From Sycon ciliatum (taxonomy: Eukaryota > Porifera > Calcarea > Leucosolenida > Sycettidae): 64,000 nt of DNA. This document shows positions 38,591 through 50,011 of the stretch, piece by piece. The notes below the pieces were generated by a model. It was given only the letters and a program-made list of their open reading frames with translations, had not been told where the DNA came from and searched no databases. How positions within the stretch are numbered: position 1 is the stretch's first letter; each line of letters opens with the position of its first letter. Both the position numbers and the translations under genes were made by a program. The DNA lies in contig NC_088645.1 of the NCBI RefSeq assembly GCF_964019385.1, positions 13,487,638 to 13,551,637 of the forward strand, given 5' to 3'.

Positions 38591-38893
38591 TAGGCCTTGG
38601 CGGATAATGCTCGAAAAGGTGGCAGATTCTGCTTTTTTTGCACCGAAATTGGCAGAACCATACAAACCTTATGGCGGGCAATTCCTCGAATTCTGCTCCA
38701 TTTCTTTATCCACATACCAAACATGCATGAAACGTACCAGAAAAAGTACCGAATTCTGCCAATTTTTCTGCCGGCATTATCCGCCAAGGCCTACCGTACA
38801 CGTTGGAATCCGTATATTATGCCGGAGCATAATGTTTTGACGAAATCCCAAGATTATGCCAAATATTATGCCGGCATAATCCTCCAAGGGCTT
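38543..38893. mobile_element. hAT-like MITE (AGCATAAT family) interrupted by a second MITE
   Basis: TAAGCATAATTTTTGTCTAA, then GAAAGATTATGCCGACC, an insertion at 38591-38793, then CCGTACACGTTGGAATCCG through GGCATAATCCTCCAAGGGC. An uninterrupted relative lies at 39951-40087. Confidence 0.65.
38591..38793. mobile_element. 203-bp hAT-like MITE with 8-bp target duplication
   Basis: Ends TAGGCCTTGGCGGATAATGC (20-bp terminal inverted repeat). The target duplication CCGTACAC is at 38583-38590 and 38794-38801. The copy at 39951-40087 shows the empty site (GACCTTACACGTTG). 8-bp duplications and a TAGG start fit the hAT superfamily. Confidence 0.9.
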
Positions 38894-39192
38894 ACGATAG
38901 CGAGTCGTAACTGGGGTTACAGGGCTGGGGGCCTGGGGCGGTACAACATTTTGGGGAAATTTTTGACTGCATTTTTGAGTTTATCGGCAAGGCAGAGATG
39001 AAATTTGAAAATGTTTTCTGGTGAATCTCTGGAGAATAGCCTTCTCTAGCTTCCTATAGTTTTATTCCCGTAGCTATGCAGAAGACGTTACTTCAGTAAC
39101 GTCTGGCGCTAGCCAGGGTCCACACAGCTTTAATTTAGTGTTTGTGTGTTTGTGTGTTTGTGTCACGCCTGGCGCTATCCGTATCTGACGGC

Positions 39193-39687
39193 AAAAAAGC
39201 ATAGGATGTTATAAATTTTTCAATTCTCCTTTTTTTCAGGCATGTCCTGGGATTCGAACCCGCACTATCACCCTACATGCATTCTCCCATACACTTCGCA
39301 TTCATACTCATTCTTCCAAGTAGCTTCACGTTATTATCTTGCGTTTGAAAGCCCTATTTGAATATTGCGGGCAGCTTTATGTGGCCAGCTGTGTTTGATG
39401 GTACGGTGCGGTACGGGAGACGGTGTCGTATTACCCTCGATCGTACCTGTCCCGTACCTATCCCCTACCGTACCATCAAAGACGGCTGGCCACAATGCAT
39501 ACTGTATTCAAATAGGGCTTTCAAATACAAGATCACAATGTGAAACAAGTTGGAAGAATTAGTATGTATGCGAAGTGTATCGGGGGATGCATGCAGGGCG
39601 CGCGATAGTGCGGGTTCGAATCCCAGGTTATGTCTTAAAAAAAGGATTTTTTTAAAGAATTTATAACAGCCCTATGCTTTTTTTTTT
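39193..39687. mobile_element. Large foldback element
   Basis: Outer arms (AAAAAAGCATAGGATGTTAT at left against AACAGCCCTATGCTTTTTT at right) extend inward over the ATACACTTCGCATTCATACT segment, the AAAGCCCTATTTGAATA segment and TTGATGGTACGGT, so almost the whole 495 bp folds on itself with a short AT/CG-rich centre near 39430. A B-box-like GGTTCGAATCCC occurs in both arms. Confidence 0.75.
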
Positions 39688-39950
39688 GTCTAGGTCATCA
39701 AGGCAAAAAAGCATAGCGTAGGGCCCTGAGCTTTCAAGCTCTCTCGTTTTTACTTTTGTCAAAATTTAAAAAGGTTTTATGAAAGGTAATTTTTTCACGG
39801 ACCTTTAATAAAAAAATTCATCTCCACCTTGCCGATAATCTCAAAAATGCAGTCAAAATGTGATCAGAATGACCCCGAAAAAGTTGTACCGCCCCAGCCA
39901 CCTTAAAAAAACATCTTCAGGCTTTCTGACAAAGCTGTATTATGCCCCTA

Positions 39951-40087
39951 AGCATAATTATTGTCTAAACCGAAAGACTATGCCGACCTTACACGTTGTA
40001 ATCCGTATATTATGCAGGAGCATAATTTTTGGACGAAATCCCAAGATTATGCCAAATATTATGCCGACATAATCCGCCAAGGGCTAA
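39951..40087. repeat. Empty-site copy of the interrupted MITE
   Basis: Direct match to 38543-38582 plus 38802-38890 without the 203-bp insertion. Confidence 0.8.
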
Positions 40088-40483
40088 TACTTACTACTGG
40101 TGAATTGCTGGCGTTACAGAGGAACAGCAGCATTATGACAGTTTTTCTGGCATTCCCATTAGCATTATCCCGCAAAATAACTAGCATTATCCGCCCAGGC
40201 CTAGCACATACTGCCCATCAAAGATAAGCAGAATTTAGTACGTTATTTTTTACTACCTTTGATGATACAACAAAACTCTACTCCTCCGTGTAGTACTCAC
40301 ACCAATAATGCTAAACAACGACGGCGTACTGGGTGAATTTTACTTCTAACGGCTGTCTCGCTGTCAAAAGCTTGTCAGAGATTGTGATAGTAGTGCGTGA
40401 TACTGGATATTGTAACTGACATTTCAAAAACTCTAGAATGTTAAATTTTATATACTCAGATGGTTAGCCAAGGAACAATAATT

Positions 40484-40674
40484 ATTGTAACATGGAAATT
40501 GTGGGCAGAAGTTCTGCGATCGAGTCCACCAACTAAACCATATTTTGAACAGTCAGACGTGCACAATCTAGCAGAAAACTGAGAAGGAGTACTGAGATAT
40601 TCCACGGCATGAAAGTCAGTTTAGTTGGTGGATTCGATCGCATAACTTGTGCCCACAATTTTAATGTTTCAAAC
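40484..40674. mobile_element. MITE with about 50-bp inverted ends
   Basis: ATTGTGGGCAGAAGTTCTGC..GTCCACCAACTAAAC at 40498-40540 is mirrored by GTTTAGTTGGTGGATTCGAT..GCCCACAAT at 40617-40661. Non-coding, in the CCP intron. Confidence 0.7.
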
Positions 40675-40679
40675 ATTTT

Positions 40680-40830
40680 ATACAATTTTAGTTTGGTATG
40701 TGGATTAAGCAATTGAGCAGACTTCAAAAAAAGTGTCTGCCATAAGTGGTGTACGGTTCTGCCAATTTCATTCCTCTTCGAGCAGAATCTGAAAATATTT
40801 CGAGCATTATCCGCCAAAGGCCGCAGCACA
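40680..40830. repeat. Truncated hAT-like MITE
   Basis: GGTATGTGGATTAAGCAATT through GGTTCTGCCAATTTCATTCC to AGCATTATCCGCCAAAGGCC matches the elements at 38591-38793 and 56501-56681 but lacks one end. Confidence 0.6.
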
Positions 40831-40899
40831 ACCCACCACCGAAGTCGCCACCCCGCAAAAACAGAATCATACACAGTATAATTATGCTGGTTTACTCAC

Positions 40900-40923
40900 C
40901 GGTGTCTTCTGTTCCAGGACCAA
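40900..40923 (-). CDS. CCP gene linker microexon (24 bp)
   Basis: Acceptor TTTTCTCGCAG, donor GTGAGT; 24 bp encode GPGTEDT in phase 1-1. Confidence 0.6.
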
Positions 40924-41437
40924 CTGCGAGAAAAGAGAAAGAAAAACCGGAAGAATTGTCCTATTACAAGCCATATCCTCGTCTGCTGCTGCAAATAACT
41001 ATGTCAATCACTAATCGGTCATCACTTTGCTTGGAAGCGTTATCTCCGCGAATCTTTTGGAGTAATATGGAGTAATATGGAGTAACATTAAGTAGGTAAC
41101 GCTCACTTTGGTCATGGATAACAATCCATCCATCTTTTAGCTTGTTGCTATGTCACACATTTAAAAACTGCCATGGTGAGGCTAGAACATCAGTACAGCT
41201 AGATAAACGTTTGATACTCATGCGTAGAATACAGACTGATGTCAAACATTCCATGGATCTGCCAGAACCAGACAAACACAGGTGCAACGTCTTCTTCGAT
41301 TTCAGAAAAGGCTTGGTAGGCTAAGAACTAGCAGGACACAATGAAGACCACGGACTGTGGGTTTGGAATTTTCAAAGTGGAGAACTAGGCAAGCTAACAG
41401 CGCTACATGTCCGCTGAGAATTAAGGCTACTTCTTAC

Positions 41438-41605
41438 GTTGGCAAATTAGTCCCTGTGGGATGTTCCAGCCATTGAATTCATTGGCACATTGTGCTTCCT
41501 TGTTCGGAACAGCACTGTATCCGAGGCTACACACTGGTTGTGCAGATAACTCTGCGTGTGTTGCTGGGAAAAATCCATGATCAAACTGATACACTGGGCA
41601 CGAGA
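41438..41605 (-). CDS. CCP module exon 1
   Basis: 168 bp, phase 1-1, acceptor TTTCTAG, donor GTAAGA. Encodes SCPVYQFDHGFFPATHAEL, then VCSLGYSAV, AQCANEFNGWNIPQGLICQ: four cysteines, the GY after the second cysteine, and the W between the third and fourth, as in a CCP domain. Confidence 0.8.
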
Positions 41606-41783
41606 CTAGAAATCCAAGAAAGCAATCCAAAGTTACACATGACACATGTAAATATCTAGTCGACATAAAAGCGCAAGAAGAGTAATGTCACGGTCGAAAG
41701 GGCTGCGGAAGTGTAATGTTTTCATATAAAGCAATAATAACAACATAGCCATCAAACAACAAAAGAATTCCGATTCAACTTAC

Positions 41784-41807
41784 CCACGTACTCTCCGCCA
41801 CCCGGTA
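41784..41807 (-). CDS. CCP gene linker microexon (24 bp)
   Basis: Acceptor TTTTCACACAG, donor GTAAGTTG; 24 bp encode PGGGEYV in phase 1-1. Very similar in size and style to the exon at 40900-40923. Confidence 0.6.
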
Positions 41808-42251
41808 CTGTGTGAAAATAAGAAAGAAAGAATAATTGTATGCAAGGACATCAATTTCAATGCTTGAAGCAGTTGAAGGTCAACGCCATGGCAACCATAT
41901 ACAGTTTACATCCGATTCTAGTCTGAATCCTCATAACATGATAATATCTTCAGATGTCTAAAATTGACCAGTGAGTGGAAGTCCAGTAAGTCCATTTTTG
42001 TTTGTTTTGGCATCATTATGCACAAAGAACTCGCTCATTTTGAGTTGCGATATTGGCAACTTCTGAGCTTTTTCTGAAAATAAGGATGCGATTTCAGCAA
42101 CTTTCACTGGTTTTGGCACGGTTGCGAAAAACAGAAGTTGCGAATTTGTTGGCATCTTTGGGAAAGGGCTAATGATAGCGGGTAGTGAACTAAAGCGGTT
42201 AGCACCAAGAAATGAGAGACTGTAGAGCTAGGGAGATGTTAACCCTACAAT

Positions 42252-42607
42252 CAAGAGTCCATAACCCAAGAGTATGCAATTGTGATTATGGGTGCATGTG
42301 TGGGGCGCTACCTTCATTACGTAACTTGCCTTCATCACGCTCTGAAAGCATGCATTCAAACTCTCAATTTCTCGCACGAGCCCATCCGTTTTTGCTCGAT
42401 TCGTTCCAGTACCTACACAATCTCTGAATTCTGGCGCGTGAACTCCAGTTCCGTACGAAAGTTCATTTCAAACTAGAGGGAAAGTGCGGTGTTTGATTTT
42501 CCGCAGTGCGCGGACTGCAGCTGAATGATGTAATGAAGGCAGCGCGCCGCGCGGTTGGCCCATAGAAAAGAGATCACAGTTGCATACTCTTGGGTTATGG
42601 ACTCTTG
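42252..42607. mobile_element. MITE with CAAGAGTCCATAACCC ends
   Basis: The left end CAAGAGTCCATAACCCAAGA continues through GTATGCAATTGTGA and is matched by the reverse complement ending at 42607. The interior also pairs (GGCGCTACCTTCATTACGTA against TGTAATGAAGGCAGCGC). The terminal motif is related to CAAGAGTACATAAACC palindromes. Confidence 0.8.
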
Positions 42608-42670
42608 CTACAATAGATACTGGTAGTTCTACTTGTCACACTATTTTGGCAGTACGTGCATTGAACTTAC

Positions 42671-42706
42671 GGGCACCATATTTCACCGAGCCGACATTGG
42701 CAGCGT
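42671..42706 (-). CDS. CCP gene linker microexon (36 bp)
   Basis: Acceptor TTGTGCAG and donor GTAAGTTC flank 36 bp encoding AANVGSVKYGA in phase 1-1. It joins exon 1 to give a D codon at the junction. Confidence 0.55.
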
Positions 42707-42984
42707 CTGCACAACAACAAAAAAACAAAGAAGTAAATCTCCATGATACGTTCATTAAAGATCGTATTGGGTGTTCTGTTACTATATGTTCCTAGTGTCA
42801 TCTCTCGTGTCACGTTACAAGAAGAAAGTGTTGCCAATGTTGGTCAACTGGCAGATAATTGTCATTTTTAGGGTAGTTTGGAGGCGATCAAAAGAGTTCC
42901 GCGATCTACAACTTCGCTTGTGACGCCTCAATTCCACACAATCAAGTTGACAGTTAAAAGTTCGGCGTGGAGACAAGAAACCTA

Positions 42985-43132
42985 TTATCGATGAAAGTAA
43001 ACTGAGCGCACTCATACCACGAGAACAATGTAAACGATATTTCTGAGGATAATCACATGAACACGACATTCAAATCCTTAAAATATTGTCCCATTGTTCT
43101 CGTGGTGAGTGTGCTCACTTTACTTTCATCGA
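42985..43132. repeat. Inverted repeat with 43-bp arms
   Basis: TCGATGAAAGTAAACTGAGC..CCACGAGAACAAT at 42988-43028 and its complement at 43093-43131. Non-coding, in the first CCP intron. Confidence 0.7.
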
Positions 43133-43199
43133 AATCAAGTAGACACGTCTTTTTATCGATGACACGTTTTCTTTTCCTTCACTCCAGGAAAGAACAGAG

Positions 43200-43524
43200 A
43201 ATGTTGTAAATTTGGAAAGGCATTTAACTATGTCCAATTACTTGAAGTAGAAAAGAAAAGGAAGCGCTTCATTGATAATAGGAAGTGTCGACTTGATTCT
43301 GTGGATTTGCGTCTTTGCATTCTTTTTTTTACAACAAAGTAAGCAGCAGCACTCGGCCATTGGAAATGCTGCGTTACCTTCCATTGCGCTCTGATGGCGC
43401 TCGACCGCAGAGCGGCAGAGGGCGAAGGTGGTGATGATGAAGTGAACGGAGAATGTTCTTTTTTGGCCGAAATAATTGCACCTGTCAGCGACACAGGGCG
43501 AAGCTCACCTGATACTCTTTCTCT

Positions 43525-43562
<38 letters not shown>

Positions 43563-44546
43563 TCTCTCTCTCTGTTTTTAGTGGATAAAAACATCTCTGG
43601 CGTTGATTGCTTTCTTACTTCGACTTCTGCCGCGCCTTTGTTCTCGTACTCCCCTTTATGTACAATTGTTGTGCAAACCCTCCTTTAATATTGTCTGTCT
43701 CATTTTGCCCTGAGATGTTTTGATGACTGAGTGATTATGACGCTCATCATTCGCTCCCTTGTCACTGGACAGTTCTCTCCGTTTGGTTTTAGCGAATTCA
43801 AATAAAGAAAACAACAACAAACATACTGTACATGTACATGTAGGTCATGATATTCGAAACGTTGATGTTGAATTGTTCATAATTTCCTTTTTCCAAATCG
43901 GCCGGCCGAAAAATTCGCCGAAAACAAAGTTTTTAAGAACCCATCGACCTTTTCGCCAAATATGCGATTTTCGCAATGAATTCGCACTGAATTCGCCGAA
44001 ATTCGATGTGTTTCGTGTCTCTACAGCATGGAAACATAATTTCTGCGACCAATTTACTGCGAAAGGTGACTGCGACTTTAACCTAGTTTAGACATTTTGG
44101 AAATCGGTGTTCAGGAAAAGACGCCTAAATCAATGGCGGTTAAGAACTCGCCGAAATTTACCAATTTCGGACCGAATACGCAGAAAATTGGTCAATAGCG
44201 TACATGTACAAAGTAAATGTAAGTGTACAATGTACATGTACGTGTGTAAATTGTATCCTGCAAGCAAGTGGTGACCTCAAGTACACCTTTGAGCCGAATT
44301 CGGTCTTTCGGACTTATAATATGGCCGAAATTGGACAATATTATTCTTTTATTCCACGATGGCGTGACGTCAATAAGGATTATTGATAAGTGTGATAAAA
44401 CTGATACTAGCCAGAAACAGCTAGATGGAAATTACCCGGGGAGGCAAGAAGCAATGAATCATGGAAAACAAGTGGGGGCAATAGCAGGGGTGATCGAGAT
44501 AGTTTATTACACGTTTGAGGTATCAGAAACTAGGGGGAAGCGTGGA
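43200..44546. other. CCP intron; (CT)n tract, otherwise no gene seen
   Basis: A (CT)n tract lies at 43505-43575. 43880-44170 is rich in TTCGCCGAAA-like motifs that look like decayed MITEs. No exon found. Confidence 0.45.
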
Positions 44547-44830
44547 TCAGGAACTCAAAAGAAGACTGGATGCCTTGTTTCGAAAAGAATTTCTACGAGG
44601 TTGGGTTGTGATGTCGATAGGCAGTGAATTGTAGAGGGTGAGGGCACTGTTGATAGAGAAATCTCGGTGCATGTTTGTGTGTGCGTATCTGATGGAGTAC
44701 CGGGTAGGTTCTGGTCTGTCGAAGTGTGCATGGTTGGTGTTGACGTTGTGTTGCAAGATGAGGTTGTTGCAGGTGTGGTGGGCAGGTTTGGTGGTGGATG
44801 TCCCATGCTAGCAGGGCTTGTTAACATTGT
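44547..44830 (-). pseudogene. 3' fragment of a LINE
   Basis: Minus-strand MHRDFSINSALTLYNSLPID followed by ITTQPRRNSFRNK has the (L)YNSLP motif seen at the end of many LINE ORF2 proteins. Only about 90 codons remain. Confidence 0.5.
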
Positions 44831-45008
44831 CTAAGCCGATCGAAAAGCCAATTTGGCGAAAAATATCGGGTCGATTTGGGAAATTCTTTTTCATAACAGT
44901 TTGCGTTAATCATAGCTATGAAGTGTACCAACTACCTTCAAGTGAGAGAAAACACTTCATGAAGATCAACCAGTACAAAGCAGCACCTGGCATCACAACG
45001 GAACGTAC

Positions 45009-45066
45009 CTCCGGATAAGGCGCAGATGAACAACGCTAGAAGAAATCGTAGGTGCTCAGCAGCCAT
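45009..45066 (-). CDS. CCP gene exon 1: start codon and signal peptide
   Basis: ATG at 45066-45064 begins MAAEHLRFLLALFICALSG, a typical signal peptide with a hydrophobic core and small residues at its end. The donor is GGAG/GTACGT. The 58 coding bases leave phase 1, matching every downstream exon. Confidence 0.7.
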
Positions 45067-45443
45067 ACTTTGTTCTGAAAGTTTAAAGAACACACAAAAT
45101 ACAGGTCCTCCTTCGATAGTGCATGGAGATAATTTTCAGGCAATCAAAAGAAAGCATCTTCAACATTTAGCTACAGGACTTTTTAATGATACAAGAAGCA
45201 TGGATTCATACCTTAATGACGTACCCTCAATACAGCTTAAATTATCCGCACTTTCCAATTAGAATGGACTCGGATAGAGAGCCAAAGACACATTTGTAGC
45301 AAAGAAAAGGGCCAATGAAGTAAGAGTTACGCTAACTACTGCTCTTTAAAAAGTGCGGTGTCACCGGTGATCTGCATGGACAATACTATCTTGTACTGAG
45401 AGTATGGCACTCCAGGAACATAAACAAAAGGACGCTAGCACGA

Positions 45444-46046
45444 ATGCCATGTACAGTACTAACGAATCATGAAAATAAGAATTGTTTACTGATCAGACTG
45501 GTGATAAAGAGGAGGACAGATATATGGCAAAGCGACGCCTTTGTCTGGTCATGTGCGCGCGAAGTTCATGCCATGCGTCTTGCGTGGCGGTGGCACATAC
45601 ATTGCCTCAAACTGTTCAACATTTCACCCGCCAATACCCGGAAAGTGGAAAGGCGGAAAACCCTCAATAATTTCAACATTCTATCCAAGAGTGCACGACG
45701 TCCTCACCTTGACCTCCTGCCCACTCACACTGGTCCTTGTTTCCGCTCTACTCTACTACATTCCATCATCACCACGTGGAACTCCCTGCCTACCGAGGTT
45801 AGGATATCTAAAACCCGTGGTGTATTTAGCCGGCACATTAAGTCCCATTTCCACAGGTATAGATTCCATCCTCGAGGTTTTCCCATTAATCTTTTTATCT
45901 TAATATTTTCTTCCTTTAAAAATTGCACCATATTGTACACGTATTGTACACGTATATTTCTTTTCGGAGACCCCCTTGATTTAGGCTTCGGCCTTTGGGG
46001 AATCTCTCAAAAAAATTATAATAATAAAACACATCTAGCTGACTAA
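45444..46046 (+). pseudogene. 3' fragment of a LINE
   Basis: RRKTLNNFNILSKSARRPHL, STLLHSIITTWNSLPTEVRI and SKTRGVFSRHIKSHF resemble the RT tail of CR1/Jockey-like LINEs, followed by a hairpin (CCCCCTTGATTTAGGCTTCG..CCTTTGGGG) and an AATAATAAAA tail near 46019-46030. 5'-truncated. Confidence 0.55.
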
Positions 46047-47552
46047 AAGCAGATCTTTTTATATTTTTTACCGGTATTATACGATATATTTTTCCCAGAA
46101 CTAAGATACTTTCTAATGCGTTACTGTGGTCAAGATATTTAGTTCTGTCAATGAAAACACTTCATAACTAATAGAGCGTATATACATTTACGTCGTTGAA
46201 GCGTAAACACACAGAACAAATTAGAACCGCTTGATCTGACTGCTGATCGCCATCACTCTCGTCGCTCACTTTACAGCAACTAGTATTTCAATCAGAGTTA
46301 CAAAGTGCCAAAGTCAATGGCGGTCGTACATGTATGAATCCCATATTTTTGGATATGGAGATATCTCTCTCCACATACGTTACGTTTGGACAAACTACAC
46401 GTGTAGTTATATTATTTAAAGGATTTCCCAAAGGCATAGCTTATCGGGGGGATCTCCTAACAGTGAAAATGATCATTGATTTATATACTAATGAAGCGAC
46501 TTGTCCACACAAATATAAGGTGAGATATCTAAGCATGTTTGAATCGACCTACACCTTTCAAGTATGTGGCTACATACAAATTCTACTTCACTCCTCTCCA
46601 CATTCATGATCACTATACATGCTCACAACATACATACTGGTAATCGTTCTAATAGAAGATAGTCCGTACGTAATAGCCTCAGATCCGCGAGGAAACAACA
46701 ACAACTACATTATAATATCGAGAAAAATAGAAAAATTAGAACTTGCCTTGTTCCAAGCGCTTTCCTTGCAAAGACGTGTGGACAACGAGGGAAGAAAGCA
46801 GCTGTGTCTTCGAGTCACTCTTTCTCCAGACTACTTGTTGATCATTCCTGCAATGTTGACTAGATAAGCGTGTCCAAACCGAAAGTTGTACGCCCGTCGA
46901 ACCTGTTGTTTTTGGCACAATTTGTATACCACAATACAGTACTGCCCATCTCGCGCGCGTAATTTCGAAAAGCATTTCACCCCCCCCCCCCCCGCACACA
47001 CACACCAACACCACCTTCGATACCCCAGATACGGTGAAGTACTCTATTTTTTTGTCTTTTTAGTAGTAAAAGCCTCTTTTACGGGCGAAGTACTCTATTA
47101 CTCTATCAGTATACGATAATAGTACCAGGCGCATTCTACAGGTTATAACCTTTCATATTTCACACATAACCATGACATTTCCCGGAGCGTACCATTGTCG
47201 CACCCCCCCCCCCCCCCCCCCCCATTCCCAACCCCAATCCATGACATGATGCGTCGGTTCCCAAGTGGTTTTTCGATATGGTCATATAGAGGCGGGAATT
47301 CAAACCAGTCAACTTCGCTGTTACGGCATGTACAATAGGTAAAAGCTGAATTTTAATTTGTATTTGAAGTTTATTTATTTCCAGATTCCCTTGAGGTTGG
47401 TGGGCCTTTCGAGTTGTACGAGTTGTACTTAAGTACTTGTGCACCGTTCCACGCAACATGAATACAAGGTGAACTGTAATTTTTTTGAAGTACAATTTTT
47501 TTATTCGCACAGCAGAAAAGCAACCAATAGAAAATCACGTGAACTGGAATGC
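46047..47552. other. No gene seen; poly(C) runs
   Basis: Homopolymer C runs at about 46979-46993 and 47203-47222. No domain recognised in the short open frames. Confidence 0.45.
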
Positions 47553-48356
47553 ATCGAGTACGAAGTGATTTGGCTTTTTTAACATTTGGCATTTTTTAAC
47601 AAATGTGTAAAATTTGCTTTTCTTCTGGCTGTTTCTCTGCTCCGGATGGCTGTTTCGAAACATGGGTGGTGGCAAATGAGAGCCAGTTTATCGTAGATCA
47701 ACATTGACCAGAACATTTGGTGCATACAATTTAATTCCCCCTGCCACGTCGGTATAACTAGTGGTGGGTGCTTTGCCATTTGGTGTAAAATGTGTAAAAT
47801 AAGCCACTGAATGGACGAGGAGGGCAGTGAATTGCTTCCGCAGGGCCTTTGGACGACGTCAGGCCGTCTTGCCATCACTAAAGACAATAATGAAGAACAG
47901 TAGGTAAAGGAATATACTCTGAGAGAACAAAAACATGGCTGCAATGCGATGCTAACTATCCAATTCTACCGTATGACACAGCCACTAATTACAAATACAA
48001 AAACACGGCTTTCGCCGCATACAATGCAGTTGACAGATTAATTTTTCATCCACTAGCAATCCTTGAAGTGATATCTATAAACTTCAGAACATTGATGACC
48101 GAATATCCTAGTTTGTGATGCCATTTTACAAATTTGTTAAAAAATGACATACCAATTATTTGAATCTTGAGAATACTATGAAAGTAGGACATGATTCAAG
48201 ATACTTTCCAAAGTGGGATCATTCCCATTTTTTGAGACAATGGGCATGAAGGATAGCACTTCCACTTGCAACAGTTCATTTGGTCGTAGCTTGCCTAGAA
48301 GTGGCTGAAAAACGTCATTTTACAACCATGTTAAAAAAAGCCAAATCACCTCGTAT
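47553..48356. mobile_element. Possible TIR element of about 800 bp
   Basis: TACGAAGTGATTTGGCTTTT followed by TTTAACAT at the left is matched by ATGTTAAAAAAAGCCAAATC followed by ACCTCGTA at the right. The 121-codon minus-strand frame inside (47579-47944) has no recognised domain. Confidence 0.5.
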
Positions 48357-48511
48357 TGCAAACAATTGTACAAAAAGATTAGCAATCCTAGATCCTGGCG
48401 ATCGCCCGGGGAGTTTGCCGTCTTACCGTATGAGCACTCGAGCGCTGCCTGGAAAAACTCACTGTGAACTCGAAGAAATATTCCGCGCGAAAGCATGAAA
48501 AAATTGACAAC

Positions 48512-48790
48512 TCACTGACGTCGGTCCTCGTACAGGACTTTGTCTTCGTCGGGTTTACAACAAACGAGTTCTTCCTCGTATCGATATGGAGTCAGAGAGG
48601 ACATGTCGAAAGTCTGGTAAATTTTGACGAGCGGGATGCGTCCCAATTCGTTTTGTGACCAAATAGATTCATTCTTTGAGCTGCCGCGGATGCAATTTAC
48701 TCTCACGATGTGACGAAAACGGCATCGACACAGACTCATTCCCAAGGCCTTGATGTGGCAAAGCTGTCCGTGTGACTTCGACGACATTTT
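48512..48790 (-). CDS. Hypothetical open frame
   Basis: An in-frame ATG near 48788 starts MSSKSHGQLCHIKALGMSLC and the frame continues about 90 codons to 48512. No family recognised. It may be chance or part of a decayed DNA transposon. Confidence 0.15.
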   Translation of the reverse strand, partial: KMSSKSHGQLCHIKALGMSLCRCRFRHIVRVNCIRGSSKNESIWSQNELGRIPLVKIYQTFDMSSLTPYRYEEELVCCKPDEDKVLYEDRRQ

Positions 48791-49139
48791 GAGAAAAGCA
48801 GACGCCTGTGAAAGCTGATAGAAGACGGCGTTGACTCCTAAATTCAAATAAATTGGCGATCTTGAAATACGAAAATAATTCTCAAACAGAAATTGATCGA
48901 TCGATGTGCCAGTGTATTCAACAACACGTAGCTACAGCGCAATGACTTCCGTGTTCACTCACACGGTTTCAGTGTTGTGTGTATTCACAACTTCACATGG
49001 CATGAGCCAGTCAATTGTCAGTCAGTTCGGCAGGAAACGCGAGCTCCCACAACAAGTCGTTTGGCGCAGACACCTTCTTTGTCGTCTTGTAATTGTACCA
49101 GCGTGATCACCAAAACAATGAAAAAATGAAGAACAAAAT

Positions 49140-49216
49140 GTTTGACTTGAAGATTTGTTGGGATTTGAACTAACAACTACTTCATGGTCAGCAGACAGCA
49201 TTCGTAACCACAAAGC
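49140..49216 (-). repeat. tRNA-derived SINE head (putative)
   Basis: Minus strand: GGCTTTGTGGTTACGAATGC, then an anticodon-arm-like region, then GTTGTTAGTTCAAATCCC with a B-box-like GTTCAAATCC. The spacing is tRNA-like but the acceptor stem is not convincing. Confidence 0.4.
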
Positions 49217-49534
49217 CAAAAAGGAAGGGATAAATCCTGGGTTTTGATAACAAATCGATACTGGCTTCCAGGGTAAATTATAAACCATGGGAAAAGGCAA
49301 GAAACCTGGCCGAAATTCTAACTCCTTAACGGTTGATCCAATTGTTCTGAAACCTTCACAGAACAATTTGCCGTGCCCTAACAAGCCATTTTATGTACTT
49401 TGTTGTCCAAATTTCCCTTATCTTCATACTTATTAAGACCCAAACTTGATTGCTAATCTTTTTGAAATAGACTGTAGTTGGTCTACTCTGTCAACTATCA
49501 CCAGTAGCCAGAGTTCATAAGCCGAAACATACAT

Positions 49535-49632
49535 TATACCAAGAGTCCATAAGCCCGTAGTTATGAACTCTTGGTATTTTTTATATATACCAAGAGTGCA
49601 TAAACCGGTTTATGTACTCTTGATTTACCGAT
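49535..49632. repeat. Cluster of ultrashort CAAGAGT palindromes
   Basis: A 32-bp palindrome at 49589-49620 (arms CAAGAGTGCATAAACC and GGTTTATGTACTCTTG, one mismatch, no loop) follows a 38-bp imperfect one (ACCAAGAGTCCATAAGCC..TTATGAACTCTTGGT) at about 49538-49575. Confidence 0.75.
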
Positions 49633-50011
49633 AGTACTCTTGATTATCCATATATGGGGCCCTTGACAATACAATGATTCTCCTACTCTTGCTGCAATGC
49701 ATGCGTCAGTGCATTCGGATCTGTACTCTGAGGCCACTTCATCGAAGCAGCGGAGGGTGGTGTTTTGGGTGGGAAGGGAGGGGGGGGGGGGGATAAGGAG
49801 AGGCCCCAGTTATCAATTGTATTCTATGCACCAAGCACTGCTGAACCTTACACTATGCGTACAGTATACAGCGGTACTCGTTTGCGCACCAATCTGAACT
49901 GAACTCGACCCGGGTTGAAATTTCTCATGTAAACACAGCCTATCTGGCCAGCTGGGCTAGATACAATCAGGGAGTAGTACAATACAGTATTGTCAAGAGT
50001 ACATAAGGCCG

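Larger units (their letters stand above)
26542..45066 (-). other. Gene span: secreted CCP (sushi) domain protein, nine recognised exons
   Basis: Nine minus-strand exons can be chained, all with phase-1 boundaries and GT/AG signals: signal-peptide exon (45009-45066), linker microexons (42671-42706, 41784-41807, 40900-40923, 31190-31219), three CCP exons (41438-41605, 31908-32069, 29128-29292) and a terminal CCP-like exon with stop (26542-26828). The order alternates linker and CCP. CCP modules are about 55-60 residues with four cysteines and a conserved Trp; they are classically encoded by symmetric phase 1-1 exons and mediate extracellular recognition, as in complement regulators and adhesion proteins. 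More exons could be missed. The intron between 40900 and 32069 hosts the Gypsy and THAP elements. The chain is inferred, not confirmed by transcripts. Confidence 0.75.

Noticed and set aside
39236-39640. B-box GGTTCGAATCCC as tRNA genes
   Set aside because: Occurs in both arms of a foldback element; no acceptor stem, D arm or anticodon arm can be folded.
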